From Lentisphaeria bacterium (GTDB lineage: Bacteria; Verrucomicrobiota; Lentisphaeria; Victivallales; UBA1829), in assembly GCA_017504325.1 (NCBI GenBank), contig JAFVRL010000141.1, positions 1-7,394 on the forward strand: a stretch of DNA of 7,394 nt. Reading direction: 5' to 3'. Of the stretch, positions 1 through 6,423 are shown piece by piece. Numbering within the stretch: position 1 is the stretch's first letter; each line of letters starts with the position of its first letter. Under the pieces are notes generated by a model that saw only the letters and a program-made list of their open reading frames with translations, searched no databases and had not been told where the DNA came from. The translations under genes and the position numbers were made by a program.

Positions 1-454
1 GAAAAACGGTACTTTTGAAACTCTCAATAAAAAAGGTATGCCGGCAGATTGGGCAGTAAGCAGGTGTACTGTTGAAGCAAACGGGGCATCCAATGCCCTG
101 AAACTTCCTTACGGCGGTTTTGCCTATCAGCTTATGGCAGGTGGCGTACTTGCCCAGAAGCCTGTCCCCCGTAAGATCCGTGTCACCTTCCGTGCCTCCG
201 GAAAAGGTACTCTTCTTGCAAGTGCCCAGAGATACCGTGATACCAGAGATGTCAAAGCCAAACACGGTTACAGAAGAACCAATCTTCCCACCACCGGATT
301 TTTCAAGGCGGAACTGGGTACAAAACAGAAACTTTATTCCTGTGAATATACCATCAACGCCAATGAATGGATGGGATTGCGTTTCACCATACTTGGCAAG
401 AAAGGGGATTTTGCCCTTCTGGATGATGTATCTGTGACCAAACTGGATAAGTAA
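1..454 (+). CDS. C-terminal part of a larger protein ending in a carbohydrate-binding-like beta-sandwich domain (5' end outside window)
   Basis: The reading frame is open from the left edge (first full codon at base 2) to the TAA at 452-454, so about 150 residues are visible. The ATG at 38 is probably internal, because recognisable sequence (KNGTFETL) precedes it. The fragment opens with an NG-x-FE motif and closes with FALLDDVSVTKLDK. These are the characteristic first and last strands of galactose-binding-like/CBM jelly-roll domains found at the ends of secreted glycoside hydrolases and surface proteins. Between them is beta-rich sequence with alternating hydrophobic residues and few helices. 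The domain would bind carbohydrate or another surface ligand, but nothing in the window shows the catalytic partner, the signal peptide or the substrate. Assignment to this fold is by motif and overall pattern only. The gene is followed by its own terminator and converges on the pyr operon, so it belongs to a separate transcription unit. Confidence 0.6.
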   Translation, partial: KNGTFETLNKKGMPADWAVSRCTVEANGASNALKLPYGGFAYQLMAGGVLAQKPVPRKIRVTFRASGKGTLLASAQRYRDTRDVKAKHGYRRTNLPTTGFFKAELGTKQKLYSCEYTINANEWMGLRFTILGKKGDFALLDDVSVTKLDK

Positions 455-480
455 GAATTTATTGCCGGTTATGAAATAAA

Positions 481-527
481 GGCTGTTGCAAAACCCGGAA
501 AAGGGTGATGCAGCAGCCTGTTTTTTT
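481..527 (+). terminator. Rho-independent terminator of the left-edge gene
   Basis: The arms GGCTGTTGCA (481-490) and TGCAGCAGCC (509-518) form a ten-pair stem with one G-T wobble. The loop contains a further CCC/GGG pairing (494-496 with 503-505). A run of seven T follows at 521-527. It sits 26 nt after the stop of the plus-strand gene, so it most likely ends that transcript. Confidence 0.85.
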
Positions 528-540
528 GTCCTGTAAGGAG

Positions 541-585
541 GATAAAAAACGGCATTGCTCTTTTTCCTGAAAAGAAGCAATGCCG
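541..585 (-). terminator. Rho-independent terminator of the pyrRBC operon
   Basis: CGGCATTGCT (550-559) and AGCAATGCCG (576-585) are perfect inverted repeats around a 16-nt spacer. Read on the minus strand, the stem is followed immediately by TTTTTTATC (complement of 541-549). It lies 11 nt past the pyrC stop codon, the expected position for the end of the leftward pyr operon. On the plus strand a T run also follows the stem (593-598), so it may be weakly bidirectional and back up the neighbouring terminator. Confidence 0.9.
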
Positions 586-596
586 GTAAAAGTTTT

Positions 597-1895
597 TTAT
601 TCTGCTTTCAACGCATCAATGATGCTGTAAACACATTTACCGTCCACAATGGTTGCTGCGGCGCAGCCTTTTGCCTTGTAGCCGCCGAAAGGAGTATTGC
701 GGCCTTTGGAACGGAAGGAGTCAGGATCAACGGTAAATTCCTTTTCTGTATCAAGGATCGTCATATCCGCTGCTCTGCCGATCTCCAGTGTACCGATAGG
801 CAAGCCGAGTACTTCCGCCGGACCGGTGGTGAATTTGGCGATCAGCTGGGGCAGAGTAAGATATTTTTTATGATACAGTTCAGTGAGAGAGACAGGGACT
901 GCTGTTTCCAATCCTACAATGCCGAAGGGGGCATAGTCAAATTCCACATTTTTCGCTGTGGGCGTATGGGGAGCGTGATCCGTAGCGATAACGGTTACTG
1001 TTCCATCCTGCAGTGCCTCTATAAGAGCCATGCGGTCCTCTTCTGAACGCAGGGGAGGATTCATCTTGTAGTTTGTATCAAAGCGTTTGATCTCCACATC
1101 GGTAAGAGTGAAGTGATGGGGAGTGGCTTCCCCGGAAAGTTTGATACCGTTTTTTCTTGCCTGACGCAGAATATTGATAGCATGTTTGCAGGAGATGTGC
1201 TGGATATGGATCTTCCAGTCCGCCATTCTTGCAAGAATGGCATCTCTTGCCACCATCAGTTCTTCTGCGGCACCGCTCATGCCCTTCATGCCCAGAAATA
1301 CGCTCCAGTGACCTTCATGCATCACGCCGCCGCTGGCAAGGATGGTATCTTCACAATGGTCAAGGATGGGAAGAGCAAAGGTGCGGGAATATTCTACGAT
1401 ATGCCGCATAAGCTCATGGTTCTGCACGCATTTGCCATCGTCGGAAAGGGCAATGACCCCGGCAGATTTCAGACCGCCGATCCCGGTCATTTCCTGACCT
1501 TCCAGATTTTTTGTCATGGCGGCGCAGGGAAGAATATGCACGGGGGAATCTTTCTGTGCTATGGACATGATCAACTGCACCGTACCGGGATTATCGGTAC
1601 AGGGGGAGGTGTTGGGCATGGGGACAATAGAGGTGAATCCGCCTGCGGCTGCGGCAAGAGTTCCGGTACGGATGGTTTCCGCATTGGTATTGCCGGGATG
1701 ACGCAAATGCACATGAATATCTGTAAATCCGGGAGCAAGGACATACCCTTTGAGATCTATGATCTTTGCATCGCTTCCCAGTTTGGCGGGATCGGCAAAG
1801 ACGCCGTTTTCCACGCCCACATCCCTGATCTCATCGGTATTGGTTGCAGGATCGATGACTCTGGCATTGCGGTAGATACATTTTGTATTTTCCAT
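597..1895 (-). CDS. pyrC: Dihydroorotase, class I (PyrC)
   Basis: Zinc-dependent cytosolic amidohydrolase that cyclises N-carbamoyl-L-aspartate to L-dihydroorotate, the third step of de novo pyrimidine synthesis. The chosen start gives 432 residues, usual for class I enzymes. Visible signatures, numbered from this start: DIHVHLRHPG with the two metal-binding histidines at about 61 and 63; MPNTSPCTDN; ALSDDGK with the candidate metal-bridging aspartate; DHCED and HIQHISC supplying further metal histidines; and ATDHAPH with the catalytic aspartate. All expected active-site residues are therefore present. The His in LRHPG replaces the Glu of the common LREPG; this position is not a metal ligand. 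An ATG at 1916 would add seven residues but overlaps the end of pyrB and has no ribosome site. The ATG at 1895 has AAGGAG six bases upstream (1902-1907), overlapping the pyrB stop, so I prefer it. It is the last gene of the operon and is followed by a strong terminator. Confidence 0.96.
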   Translation of the reverse strand: MENTKCIYRNARVIDPATNTDEIRDVGVENGVFADPAKLGSDAKIIDLKGYVLAPGFTDIHVHLRHPGNTNAETIRTGTLAAAAGGFTSIVPMPNTSPCTDNPGTVQLIMSIAQKDSPVHILPCAAMTKNLEGQEMTGIGGLKSAGVIALSDDGKCVQNHELMRHIVEYSRTFALPILDHCEDTILASGGVMHEGHWSVFLGMKGMSGAAEELMVARDAILARMADWKIHIQHISCKHAINILRQARKNGIKLSGEATPHHFTLTDVEIKRFDTNYKMNPPLRSEEDRMALIEALQDGTVTVIATDHAPHTPTAKNVEFDYAPFGIVGLETAVPVSLTELYHKKYLTLPQLIAKFTTGPAEVLGLPIGTLEIGRAADMTILDTEKEFTVDPDSFRSKGRNTPFGGYKAKGCAAATIVDGKCVYSIIDALKAE

Positions 1896-1908
1896 TTTAT
1901 TCTCCTTA
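1896..1908 (-). promoter_or_regulatory. pyrC ribosome binding site overlapping the pyrB stop codon
   Basis: On the minus strand the pyrB stop TAA runs into AAGGAG (1902-1907), six bases before the ATG at 1895. This decides the pyrC start in favour of 1895 over 1916 and implies translational coupling between pyrB and pyrC. Confidence 0.75.
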
Positions 1909-2850
1909 TCTTCCATTTTTCAAACAGCCGGCAACAAGGAACAATACTGCCATACGGACAGCAAGACCGTTTGTCACCTGTTCAAGGATGACAGACTGGG
2001 GACAGTCTGCAAGGGCTGATGAGAGTTCCACATCTCTGTTGATGGGACCCGGATGCATGATGAGAGCATCTTTTTTGAGATATTTGAATGTATCTGCATT
2101 GAGTCCGAATACTTTTGCATATTCCCCTGTACTGGGGAAAAAGCCTTTTTTCTGCCGTTCATGCTGGATTCGCAGCAGATTGACTACATCCGCCCCTTCC
2201 AGAGCTTCCCTGATATTGTGGCAGACTCTTACGCCCGCCTGTTCAAATTCCCTGGGAACCAGAGTGGAGGGACCTGCAAAGGTCACATTTGCTCCCAGTT
2301 TCAGTAATCCCCACATATTGCTTCTTGCCACACGGCTGTGAAGAATATCACCGAGAATGGTAACATTCAACCCTTTGAGTGTGCCTTTCTTTTCCCGGAT
2401 GGTAAAAAGGTCAAGCAACGCCTGTGTGGGATGGGAATGTGCGCCGTCCCCGGCATTGACGATACCGCAGGAAAGCTGGTTTGCAAGGTAATTGGGCGCA
2501 CCGGGGGCAGAGTGACGCATAACCACAAGATCCACCTGCAATGCTTCAATGTTTTTCACGGTATCCAACAATGTTTCCCCTTTCCGGAGACTGCTGGCAT
2601 CTGCACTCACATTGATGATGTCTGCGCTGAGACGCTGTTCGGCAAGTTCAAAAGAGATACGGGTACGGGTACTGGGTTCCACAAAGAGGTTCACAACGGT
2701 TTTGCCCCGCAGTGCAGGGACTTTTTTGATGTTGCGCTGTGATACTTTCTTGAATTCTTCGGCGGTGTCAAGGATGCAGAGGATCTCTTCGGCAGAAAGA
2801 TCATACAGACTCAACAGGTCTTTTCTTGTCCATACAGATGAGGCAGTCAT
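1906..2850 (-). CDS. pyrB: Aspartate carbamoyltransferase catalytic chain (PyrB)
   Basis: Transfers the carbamoyl group of carbamoyl phosphate to L-aspartate, the committed step of pyrimidine synthesis; the active form is a trimer in the cytosol. Visible family signatures: VEPSTRTRISFE (carbamoyl-phosphate loop, STRT near residue 60); SLRKGE (the loop that reaches into the neighbouring active site); MRHSAPGAPN; AGDGAHSHPTQALLD; ILGDILHSRVARSN; LLRIQHERQ; and MHPGPINRDVE. The length of 314 residues is normal for a free catalytic chain. LLRIQHER and the lack of an adjacent pyrI suggest the unregulated trimer type rather than the E. coli holoenzyme. The frame also permits a TTG at 2859, but its purine-rich site would lie only one or two bases away. 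The ATG at 2850 has AAAGG about ten bases upstream and follows the pyrR stop by one base (TAATATG), so I choose it. Confidence 0.96.
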   Translation of the reverse strand: MTASSVWTRKDLLSLYDLSAEEILCILDTAEEFKKVSQRNIKKVPALRGKTVVNLFVEPSTRTRISFELAEQRLSADIINVSADASSLRKGETLLDTVKNIEALQVDLVVMRHSAPGAPNYLANQLSCGIVNAGDGAHSHPTQALLDLFTIREKKGTLKGLNVTILGDILHSRVARSNMWGLLKLGANVTFAGPSTLVPREFEQAGVRVCHNIREALEGADVVNLLRIQHERQKKGFFPSTGEYAKVFGLNADTFKYLKKDALIMHPGPINRDVELSSALADCPQSVILEQVTNGLAVRMAVLFLVAGCLKNGR

Positions 2851-2851
2851 A

Positions 2852-3436
2852 TTATGCAAACCTTTTTTTAGGGGTTAAAAGTACAGTATCTTCCTTTCCT
2901 GTAAATTCCTTCCAGGCTACGGCGATCCTCCGGTCTTCCGGAACAAGCACATTTTCCCCAAGATAATCGGGCCGGATGGGAAATTCCCTGTTGCCCCGGT
3001 CGAAAAGGGCGGCAAGACGCACTTTGTCGGGACGGCCGAAACAGGTGATGGCATCCAGGGCAGCCCGGATGGTTCTGCCGGATTGGAGGATGTCATCCAC
3101 AAGGATCACATCTGCCCGGTCAATATCCGGCAGCACCGTTTCCCGGATGTCCGGGAGAGTCTTGCGCAAGCCGATATCATCCCGGTACATGGTAATATCA
3201 ATAGTGCCGGTCAGCGGCTTTTTGCCGGAACGGACAGCGATCTCTTCTGCGATCCTGTTTGCAAGAGGAACTCCGTTACGGTGGATCCCGATAAGGACAA
3301 AGGGGACAGTTTCAGAAATGCTGTACTGCTGAAGGATCTGTTCTGCAATGGAGGAAACAAGTTTTTTCACTCCGGCAGAATCAAGCATCCGGGTATGATC
3401 CTGCTCTTGCGGATCGATATTGGGGTGTGAAGGCAT
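2852..3436 (-). CDS. pyrR: Bifunctional pyr operon regulator / uracil phosphoribosyltransferase (PyrR)
   Basis: PyrR proteins have a phosphoribosyltransferase fold. They convert uracil and PRPP to UMP and, in several lineages, bind pyr mRNA when UMP is high. This 194-residue protein shows VILVDDILQSGRTIRAALDA at about 110-129, the PRPP-binding loop in its PyrR form. LIGIHRNGVPLANRI (about 48-62), GTIDITMYRDDIGLR (about 77-91) and DRGNREFPIRPDYLGENV (about 146-163) separate PyrR from Upp or hypoxanthine enzymes. It has roughly a dozen residues more than the Bacillus protein, in an extended N-terminus and a basic C-terminal tail (KKRFA). GGAG lies eight bases before the ATG. As first gene of pyrRBC it is the expected regulator, but the leader is short and lacks a recognisable attenuator (see findings), so the regulatory half of the name is by family only. 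Confidence 0.93.
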   Translation of the reverse strand: MPSHPNIDPQEQDHTRMLDSAGVKKLVSSIAEQILQQYSISETVPFVLIGIHRNGVPLANRIAEEIAVRSGKKPLTGTIDITMYRDDIGLRKTLPDIRETVLPDIDRADVILVDDILQSGRTIRAALDAITCFGRPDKVRLAALFDRGNREFPIRPDYLGENVLVPEDRRIAVAWKEFTGKEDTVLLTPKKRFA

Positions 3437-3495
3437 ATTTTTTTCTCCGGTTTCCCATGTTGTTTTTATTACTTTATGGTCAATTCCGGAACTGT

Positions 3496-3523
3496 AATAT
3501 ACCCTTTTTTTACACTTTTTCCA
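3496..3523 (-). promoter_or_regulatory. Candidate sigma-70-type promoter for pyrRBC
   Basis: On the minus strand TATATT (3496-3501) matches the -10 consensus at five of six positions. TGGAAA (3518-3523), 16 bases upstream, matches the -35 at four of six. Transcription would begin near 3489, giving a leader of only about 50 nt before pyrR. The spacer is an A-rich tract. The match is moderate, and other AT-rich hexamers in this gap could serve instead. Confidence 0.35.
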
Positions 3524-3605
3524 GTAAAAAACAGATTTTTCTCTTTATATTTTTATAAGAAATGAAAAATAATACACGGAACCATGCCTTACAGAAAAGG
3601 AGGAT

Positions 3606-3634
3606 TTGCAATTTGAATGGTGAAACAGTATATT
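3606..3634 (+). promoter_or_regulatory. Candidate sigma-70-type promoter for recO
   Basis: TTGCAA (3606-3611, four of six matches to the -35) is separated by exactly 17 bases from TATATT (3629-3634, five of six matches to the -10). Initiation near 3641 would leave a leader of about 37 nt before the recO ATG at 3678. This is the best spaced promoter-like pair that I see on the plus strand of the gap. Confidence 0.45.
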
Positions 3635-3677
3635 TATCCGTTGCAGTTTTGCATGCCGTACAGAAAATGGAGAAAAA

Positions 3678-4295
3678 ATGGAACAGAAGACTTTATGCCT
3701 GATTTTACGCAAGATCCCCTTCCGGGAGAAAAGTCTTATTGTCAATACCTTCACCTGGGAGTGCGGGAGGATCGATCTTATGCTCCGGGGGGAAAGGACA
3801 GTTTCTGCAAAAAAATTCCCGTCATCCGGATTGTTCCGGCTTTTCAACCTTGAATTTGTGCAGAAAGAACACCACCGGAACTCATCGGATATCTACACTC
3901 CCAAAGTCATGGAATATGCCGGAGCTTTTGATGAGATCTCTTTACATACCGGCAATTATCTTCTGGTATGTGAATATGCCGCCTTTCTGCTGAAACATAC
4001 TGCTCCATTTCTTGTTCTGCCGGAAACTTTTGATTCCCTTCTTATCCTTCTGCAGCGGGCTGTGGCGAAAGAGAATTGCACTTTTGAGGTGACCGCTTCC
4101 AAACTCGTTTTTCTGGAGGAATCCGGACTTCTGCCGGAGGAAACCGGAGGCAATACCGCAAATAAAGTCCTTCTCCGGGAGATCATGGAATATGCCCTGG
4201 ACAGGGAAAAAGAAAAACCATGTATGTTGCCTGCATACGAAAAAAGGCTTACTGAATGGGTGAAAGCCCTGTGCCGTTATCACAATCTTTTCTGA
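3678..4295 (+). CDS. recO: RecO-like DNA repair/recombination mediator
   Basis: RecO binds single-stranded DNA and SSB and, with RecR, helps load RecA at gaps. The 205-residue product begins with the family's OB-fold pattern: CLILRKIPFREKSLIVNTFT, then CGRIDLMLRGER and a basic segment (VSAKKFPS), then LFRLFNLEFVQ. This parallels the usual 'vLrt..y.E.s.iv..ft...G....varGark..s' layout. The rest is a predominantly helical domain (about 85-205), as expected. It is shorter than typical RecO proteins of about 240-250 residues and shows no C-terminal four-cysteine zinc motif, which many family members also lack. GGAG five bases before the ATG supports this start. The gene stands alone, divergent from pyrR and convergent with gspK, and its TGA directly abuts the gspK stop. 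The assignment rests on N-terminal pattern and length; a divergent OB-fold protein is the main alternative. Confidence 0.72.
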   Translation: MEQKTLCLILRKIPFREKSLIVNTFTWECGRIDLMLRGERTVSAKKFPSSGLFRLFNLEFVQKEHHRNSSDIYTPKVMEYAGAFDEISLHTGNYLLVCEYAAFLLKHTAPFLVLPETFDSLLILLQRAVAKENCTFEVTASKLVFLEESGLLPEETGGNTANKVLLREIMEYALDREKEKPCMLPAYEKRLTEWVKALCRYHNLF

Positions 4296-5342
4296 TCAAT
4301 AGAATACCCATTCCAGATATTCCTGTATTTCCCCGTTCGCTCCGGAAATATCCAATGCTCCGAAAGAGGCTGTAAGCCGTTTGGAGGGACGGCCTGTTCC
4401 CGGGAAGGGTTCTACGATCACCGTATAATAATTGCTGGGGACCCAGGACATGTTCCTTTGCAGTTTCGCCGGAAGTCCCACATCCAGTTCATCACTTATT
4501 TTTATGCGTTCCTTCCGCAGTTTTTCCCTTGCTTCCAGAACGGCGGCAAGCTCATCCTCCTCCAGATCCGCAAGAAGAGAGATCATTTCCGGAGTTGCCG
4601 AAAAGAAGGAGGGGGAACCGTTGAGGATAACTGTTCCTGCCGGAGGAATAAGACGGATACTGCTTAATCTGCCGGATTTGTCCGGCGGGAAAGAGTCTGT
4701 CAATCCTTTGATGTAATAAAGTTCCTCCCTGTACTGCATTGCGCTGTTCCGGGGCAGGGGACGCATCCCTTCCGACTCATAGTCCTCCTTTTCCATCCCT
4801 TCGGAAGATTCTGTACCGGCATTGCTGCTTGTGCTTACCGTATCATCACTGTCAACATAATCGGCGATACGGGCAGTCAGATCGTTGACCGCATCAATAA
4901 CATTCTGTTCCGTATCCAGATCGGTGGTGAATGTACGCAATGTATTCCGGTACCGGTTGGAAGCAGAGGAAAGATCCCAGCCGGAGATCGCATCATATAC
5001 CGTAACAGATACTTTGTTTCCGTAATAATCCACCTCATGGATCACTCCGTCCGGCAGAAAACGGTCATATTCATATTCTTCATAATCCACATCTCCAAGG
5101 ATCTGATTGGTTCCATTCTGATTTCTATCCGCAGCGATCAGAAATCCCACACGGTTCATGACCCCCTCATTGATGTAATAGGATCTCTGGATACTTGTAT
5201 GGGCAGCTGTATCCATGGTGCCGGTAAATGTCATACCTGCCACCGCCGCCGCAAGCATCCCGCCAAGAAAAACAAGACAGAGAACTGCAACAAGCGCCGA
5301 GCCCTTTTCTTTCCGGTATTTTTTTCTGTTTGTTTTCTGCAT
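4296..5342 (-). CDS. gspK: Type II secretion minor pseudopilin GspK-like protein
   Basis: GspK is the largest minor pseudopilin and caps the pseudopilus tip with GspI and GspJ. This 348-residue protein starts with a basic leader (MQKTNRKKYRKEKG) and a hydrophobic helix (about 15-38). Cleavage is expected after Gly14, giving S-A-L-V-A at the mature start; absence of Glu at +5 is typical of GspK and unlike other pseudopilins. Later sections fit the family: ADYVDSDD followed by an acidic stretch and ELYYIKGLTDSF, matching the GspK 'D-D ... EL..v.G' core. TVILNGSPSFFSATPEMISL with EDELAAVLEAREKL matches the helix-hairpin-like 'N..p..l..l......A..i...R' segment. A Ser/Glu-rich loop (about 167-190) looks like an expansion. 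The start lies 3 nt after the gspJ stop, with GGGGA seven bases upstream. It is the last gene of the operon and has no terminator before the abutting recO. Confidence 0.82.
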   Translation of the reverse strand: MQKTNRKKYRKEKGSALVAVLCLVFLGGMLAAAVAGMTFTGTMDTAAHTSIQRSYYINEGVMNRVGFLIAADRNQNGTNQILGDVDYEEYEYDRFLPDGVIHEVDYYGNKVSVTVYDAISGWDLSSASNRYRNTLRTFTTDLDTEQNVIDAVNDLTARIADYVDSDDTVSTSSNAGTESSEGMEKEDYESEGMRPLPRNSAMQYREELYYIKGLTDSFPPDKSGRLSSIRLIPPAGTVILNGSPSFFSATPEMISLLADLEEDELAAVLEAREKLRKERIKISDELDVGLPAKLQRNMSWVPSNYYTVIVEPFPGTGRPSKRLTASFGALDISGANGEIQEYLEWVFY

Positions 5343-5345
5343 ATT

Positions 5346-6023
5346 TCAATCCCCGGAAGGCGGTTCCCTGTAACCAAGTGTACTGTATTTGCTTGTTCCG
5401 GCAGTACGGCGGAGCCATTGTTCCTGTCTGCCGTTTTTCCATGTGACAGTCATCTGGATTGCCAGTGGGATCGCCTCATGTTCCTCTTCATCCCAGTTGT
5501 CGGTAAATTCCATGCCGGAATCTTCTTCCTCATCTTTTTCCGCATACAGAAAACTTACACTTTCCACATTGGAAGAGATCACCTCTTTCCTTGTTTCATG
5601 TACTCCTTCCTCTTCCCACGGGAGATAAGGATAAGAAGAGTATTCGGCAATCAGAACCTCATTTTCCACATACAGTTTGATAAAGATCAGCCCCCCTCTG
5701 TCTCCGGCGTAGCTTCTTCTCAATGCAGTAAAAAGCATGGAATCACTTTTGCCTTCAAATACAAATTTTTCCCTGTTGCCATCCTCTTCATCCTTCCATT
5801 TGAAAGGGATCATATTGCGGAAATAATTATCGGCAATACGGTCTATTGCCTGTGCCGATTTCAGAAAAGCGGTGATCCTTCCTGTTCTTGCCCAGGTATT
5901 GTAAAAACTCATGGAGGCCGTACCGATGATCAGGGCAACAAAGATCATTACCGCCATGGCGGCGATCATCTCCACAAGGGTGAAAAGCCTTTTCTCCGGC
6001 AGGGGGCATTTATCAGTTTTCAT
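5346..6023 (-). CDS. gspJ: Type II secretion minor pseudopilin GspJ-like protein
   Basis: GspJ is a minor pseudopilin of the inner-membrane/periplasmic tip complex. The chosen start gives 225 residues. A 13-residue basic leader ending KRL precedes FTLVEMIAAMAVMIFVALII, the N-terminal helix with Glu at +5 of the predicted mature protein. The residue before the cleavage site is Leu, not Gly. The C-terminal domain is beta-rich, with acidic loops and a conserved-looking IQMTVTWKNG near the end, which fits the GspJ pattern. The frame extends upstream to an ATG at 6044, but that start has no ribosome site and overlaps gspI by 32 bases. The ATG at 6023 overlaps by 11 bases and has a weak AGAAAG eight bases upstream. 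Position between gspI and gspK supports the name more than any unique motif. A low-similarity generic pseudopilin is the alternative. Confidence 0.78.
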   Translation of the reverse strand: MKTDKCPLPEKRLFTLVEMIAAMAVMIFVALIIGTASMSFYNTWARTGRITAFLKSAQAIDRIADNYFRNMIPFKWKDEEDGNREKFVFEGKSDSMLFTALRRSYAGDRGGLIFIKLYVENEVLIAEYSSYPYLPWEEEGVHETRKEVISSNVESVSFLYAEKDEEEDSGMEFTDNWDEEEHEAIPLAIQMTVTWKNGRQEQWLRRTAGTSKYSTLGYREPPSGD

Positions 6024-6423
6024 CAAACAAACTTTCTGAATCATAACTTAATCTGTCGATCTTCAAGGTGTCCACGATCTCATTTTCCGGCAATTTCCGC
6101 AACTGTAAAGTAAGGCACTTCAACGGCACCTGCCCCATGAGATCATTCAATTCCTCCGGAAGATCCGGAACATCCTCAATACTCACATCCACTTCATAAT
6201 CCCGGTAGGGAAAAATAAATTCCGGTATGTCCGGCGGATCATCCCCCTGCATAAGATAATATTCCGCCGCCTGGGAAAGAATATGCATCCTTTCCCACTT
6301 TTCGTAACTTTTGCTCAATCTTTTCTGAGACTGGGTCATCATCTCCAGTATTCCCGTAAGACTGATGGCAAGGATGGCAAGGGCAATGACTACTTCGATA
6401 AGGGTGAAAAAAAAGTTCTTCAT
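6013..6423 (-). CDS. gspI: Type II secretion minor pseudopilin GspI-like protein
   Basis: GspI nucleates the GspI-J-K complex at the tip of the pseudopilus. The 136-residue product is close to the usual GspI length of about 120-130. It has a five-residue leader (MKNFF) followed by FTLIEVVIALAILAISLTGI, a classic GspI helix with the EV..AlaIlai pattern, then a small soluble domain with a helix (SKSYEKWERMHILSQAAEYY) and acidic strands. The residue before the predicted cleavage point is Phe rather than Gly, and the leader has only one basic residue. The ATG shares four bases (ATGA) with the gspH stop, indicating translational coupling; GAGGGG lies just upstream. The order H-I-J is the canonical gsp order. 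Confidence 0.82.
   Translation of the reverse strand: MKNFFFTLIEVVIALAILAISLTGILEMMTQSQKRLSKSYEKWERMHILSQAAEYYLMQGDDPPDIPEFIFPYRDYEVDVSIEDVPDLPEELNDLMGQVPLKCLTLQLRKLPENEIVDTLKIDRLSYDSESLFDEN

Larger units (their letters stand above)
3437..3677. other. Divergent intergenic region between pyrR and recO
   Basis: This 241-bp AT-rich gap separates two divergently transcribed genes and must hold both promoters. It contains candidate promoters in both directions, an imperfect palindrome around TTCCGGAA (3484-3491) and an isolated Shine-Dalgarno-like AAAAGGAGG (3595-3603). I see no RNA gene, no terminator-like hairpin and no convincing protein gene in it. Confidence 0.7.

Noticed and set aside
1895..1916. 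pyrC start at 1916 (seven extra residues)
   Set aside because: It has no ribosome site and overlaps pyrB, whereas AAGGAG lies six bases before the ATG at 1895.
1113..1991. Plus-strand 292-codon open frame
   Set aside because: It lies antisense to pyrC, whose product has all catalytic motifs. The antisense translation is Cys/His/Gly-rich with no family resemblance.
2850..2859. pyrB start at the TTG at 2859
   Set aside because: It overlaps the pyrR end and its purine-rich site is too close. The ATG at 2850 is better spaced.
3434..3456. PyrR-binding-loop-like AAACCGGAGA at the pyrR ribosome site
   Set aside because: CCGGAGA fits the CCNGNGA core of the Bacillus PyrR-binding loop, but the flanks are A-rich on both sides and cannot form the required stem. 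A strong Shine-Dalgarno gives such a match by chance.
3545..3847. Minus-strand 100-codon frame upstream of pyrR
   Set aside because: It is antisense to the recO N-terminus and AT-rich leader, with no family resemblance and a basic, Phe/Ser-rich composition typical of noise.
3617..3853. Plus-strand 78-codon ATG frame before recO
   Set aside because: It overlaps recO in another frame. Spacing to the orphan ribosome site is 13 bases and the composition is not protein-like.
5037..6113. Plus-strand 358-codon open frame
   Set aside because: It is antisense to gspK, gspJ and part of gspI. The translation is Phe/His/Cys-rich and unrecognisable, as expected for the complement of real genes.
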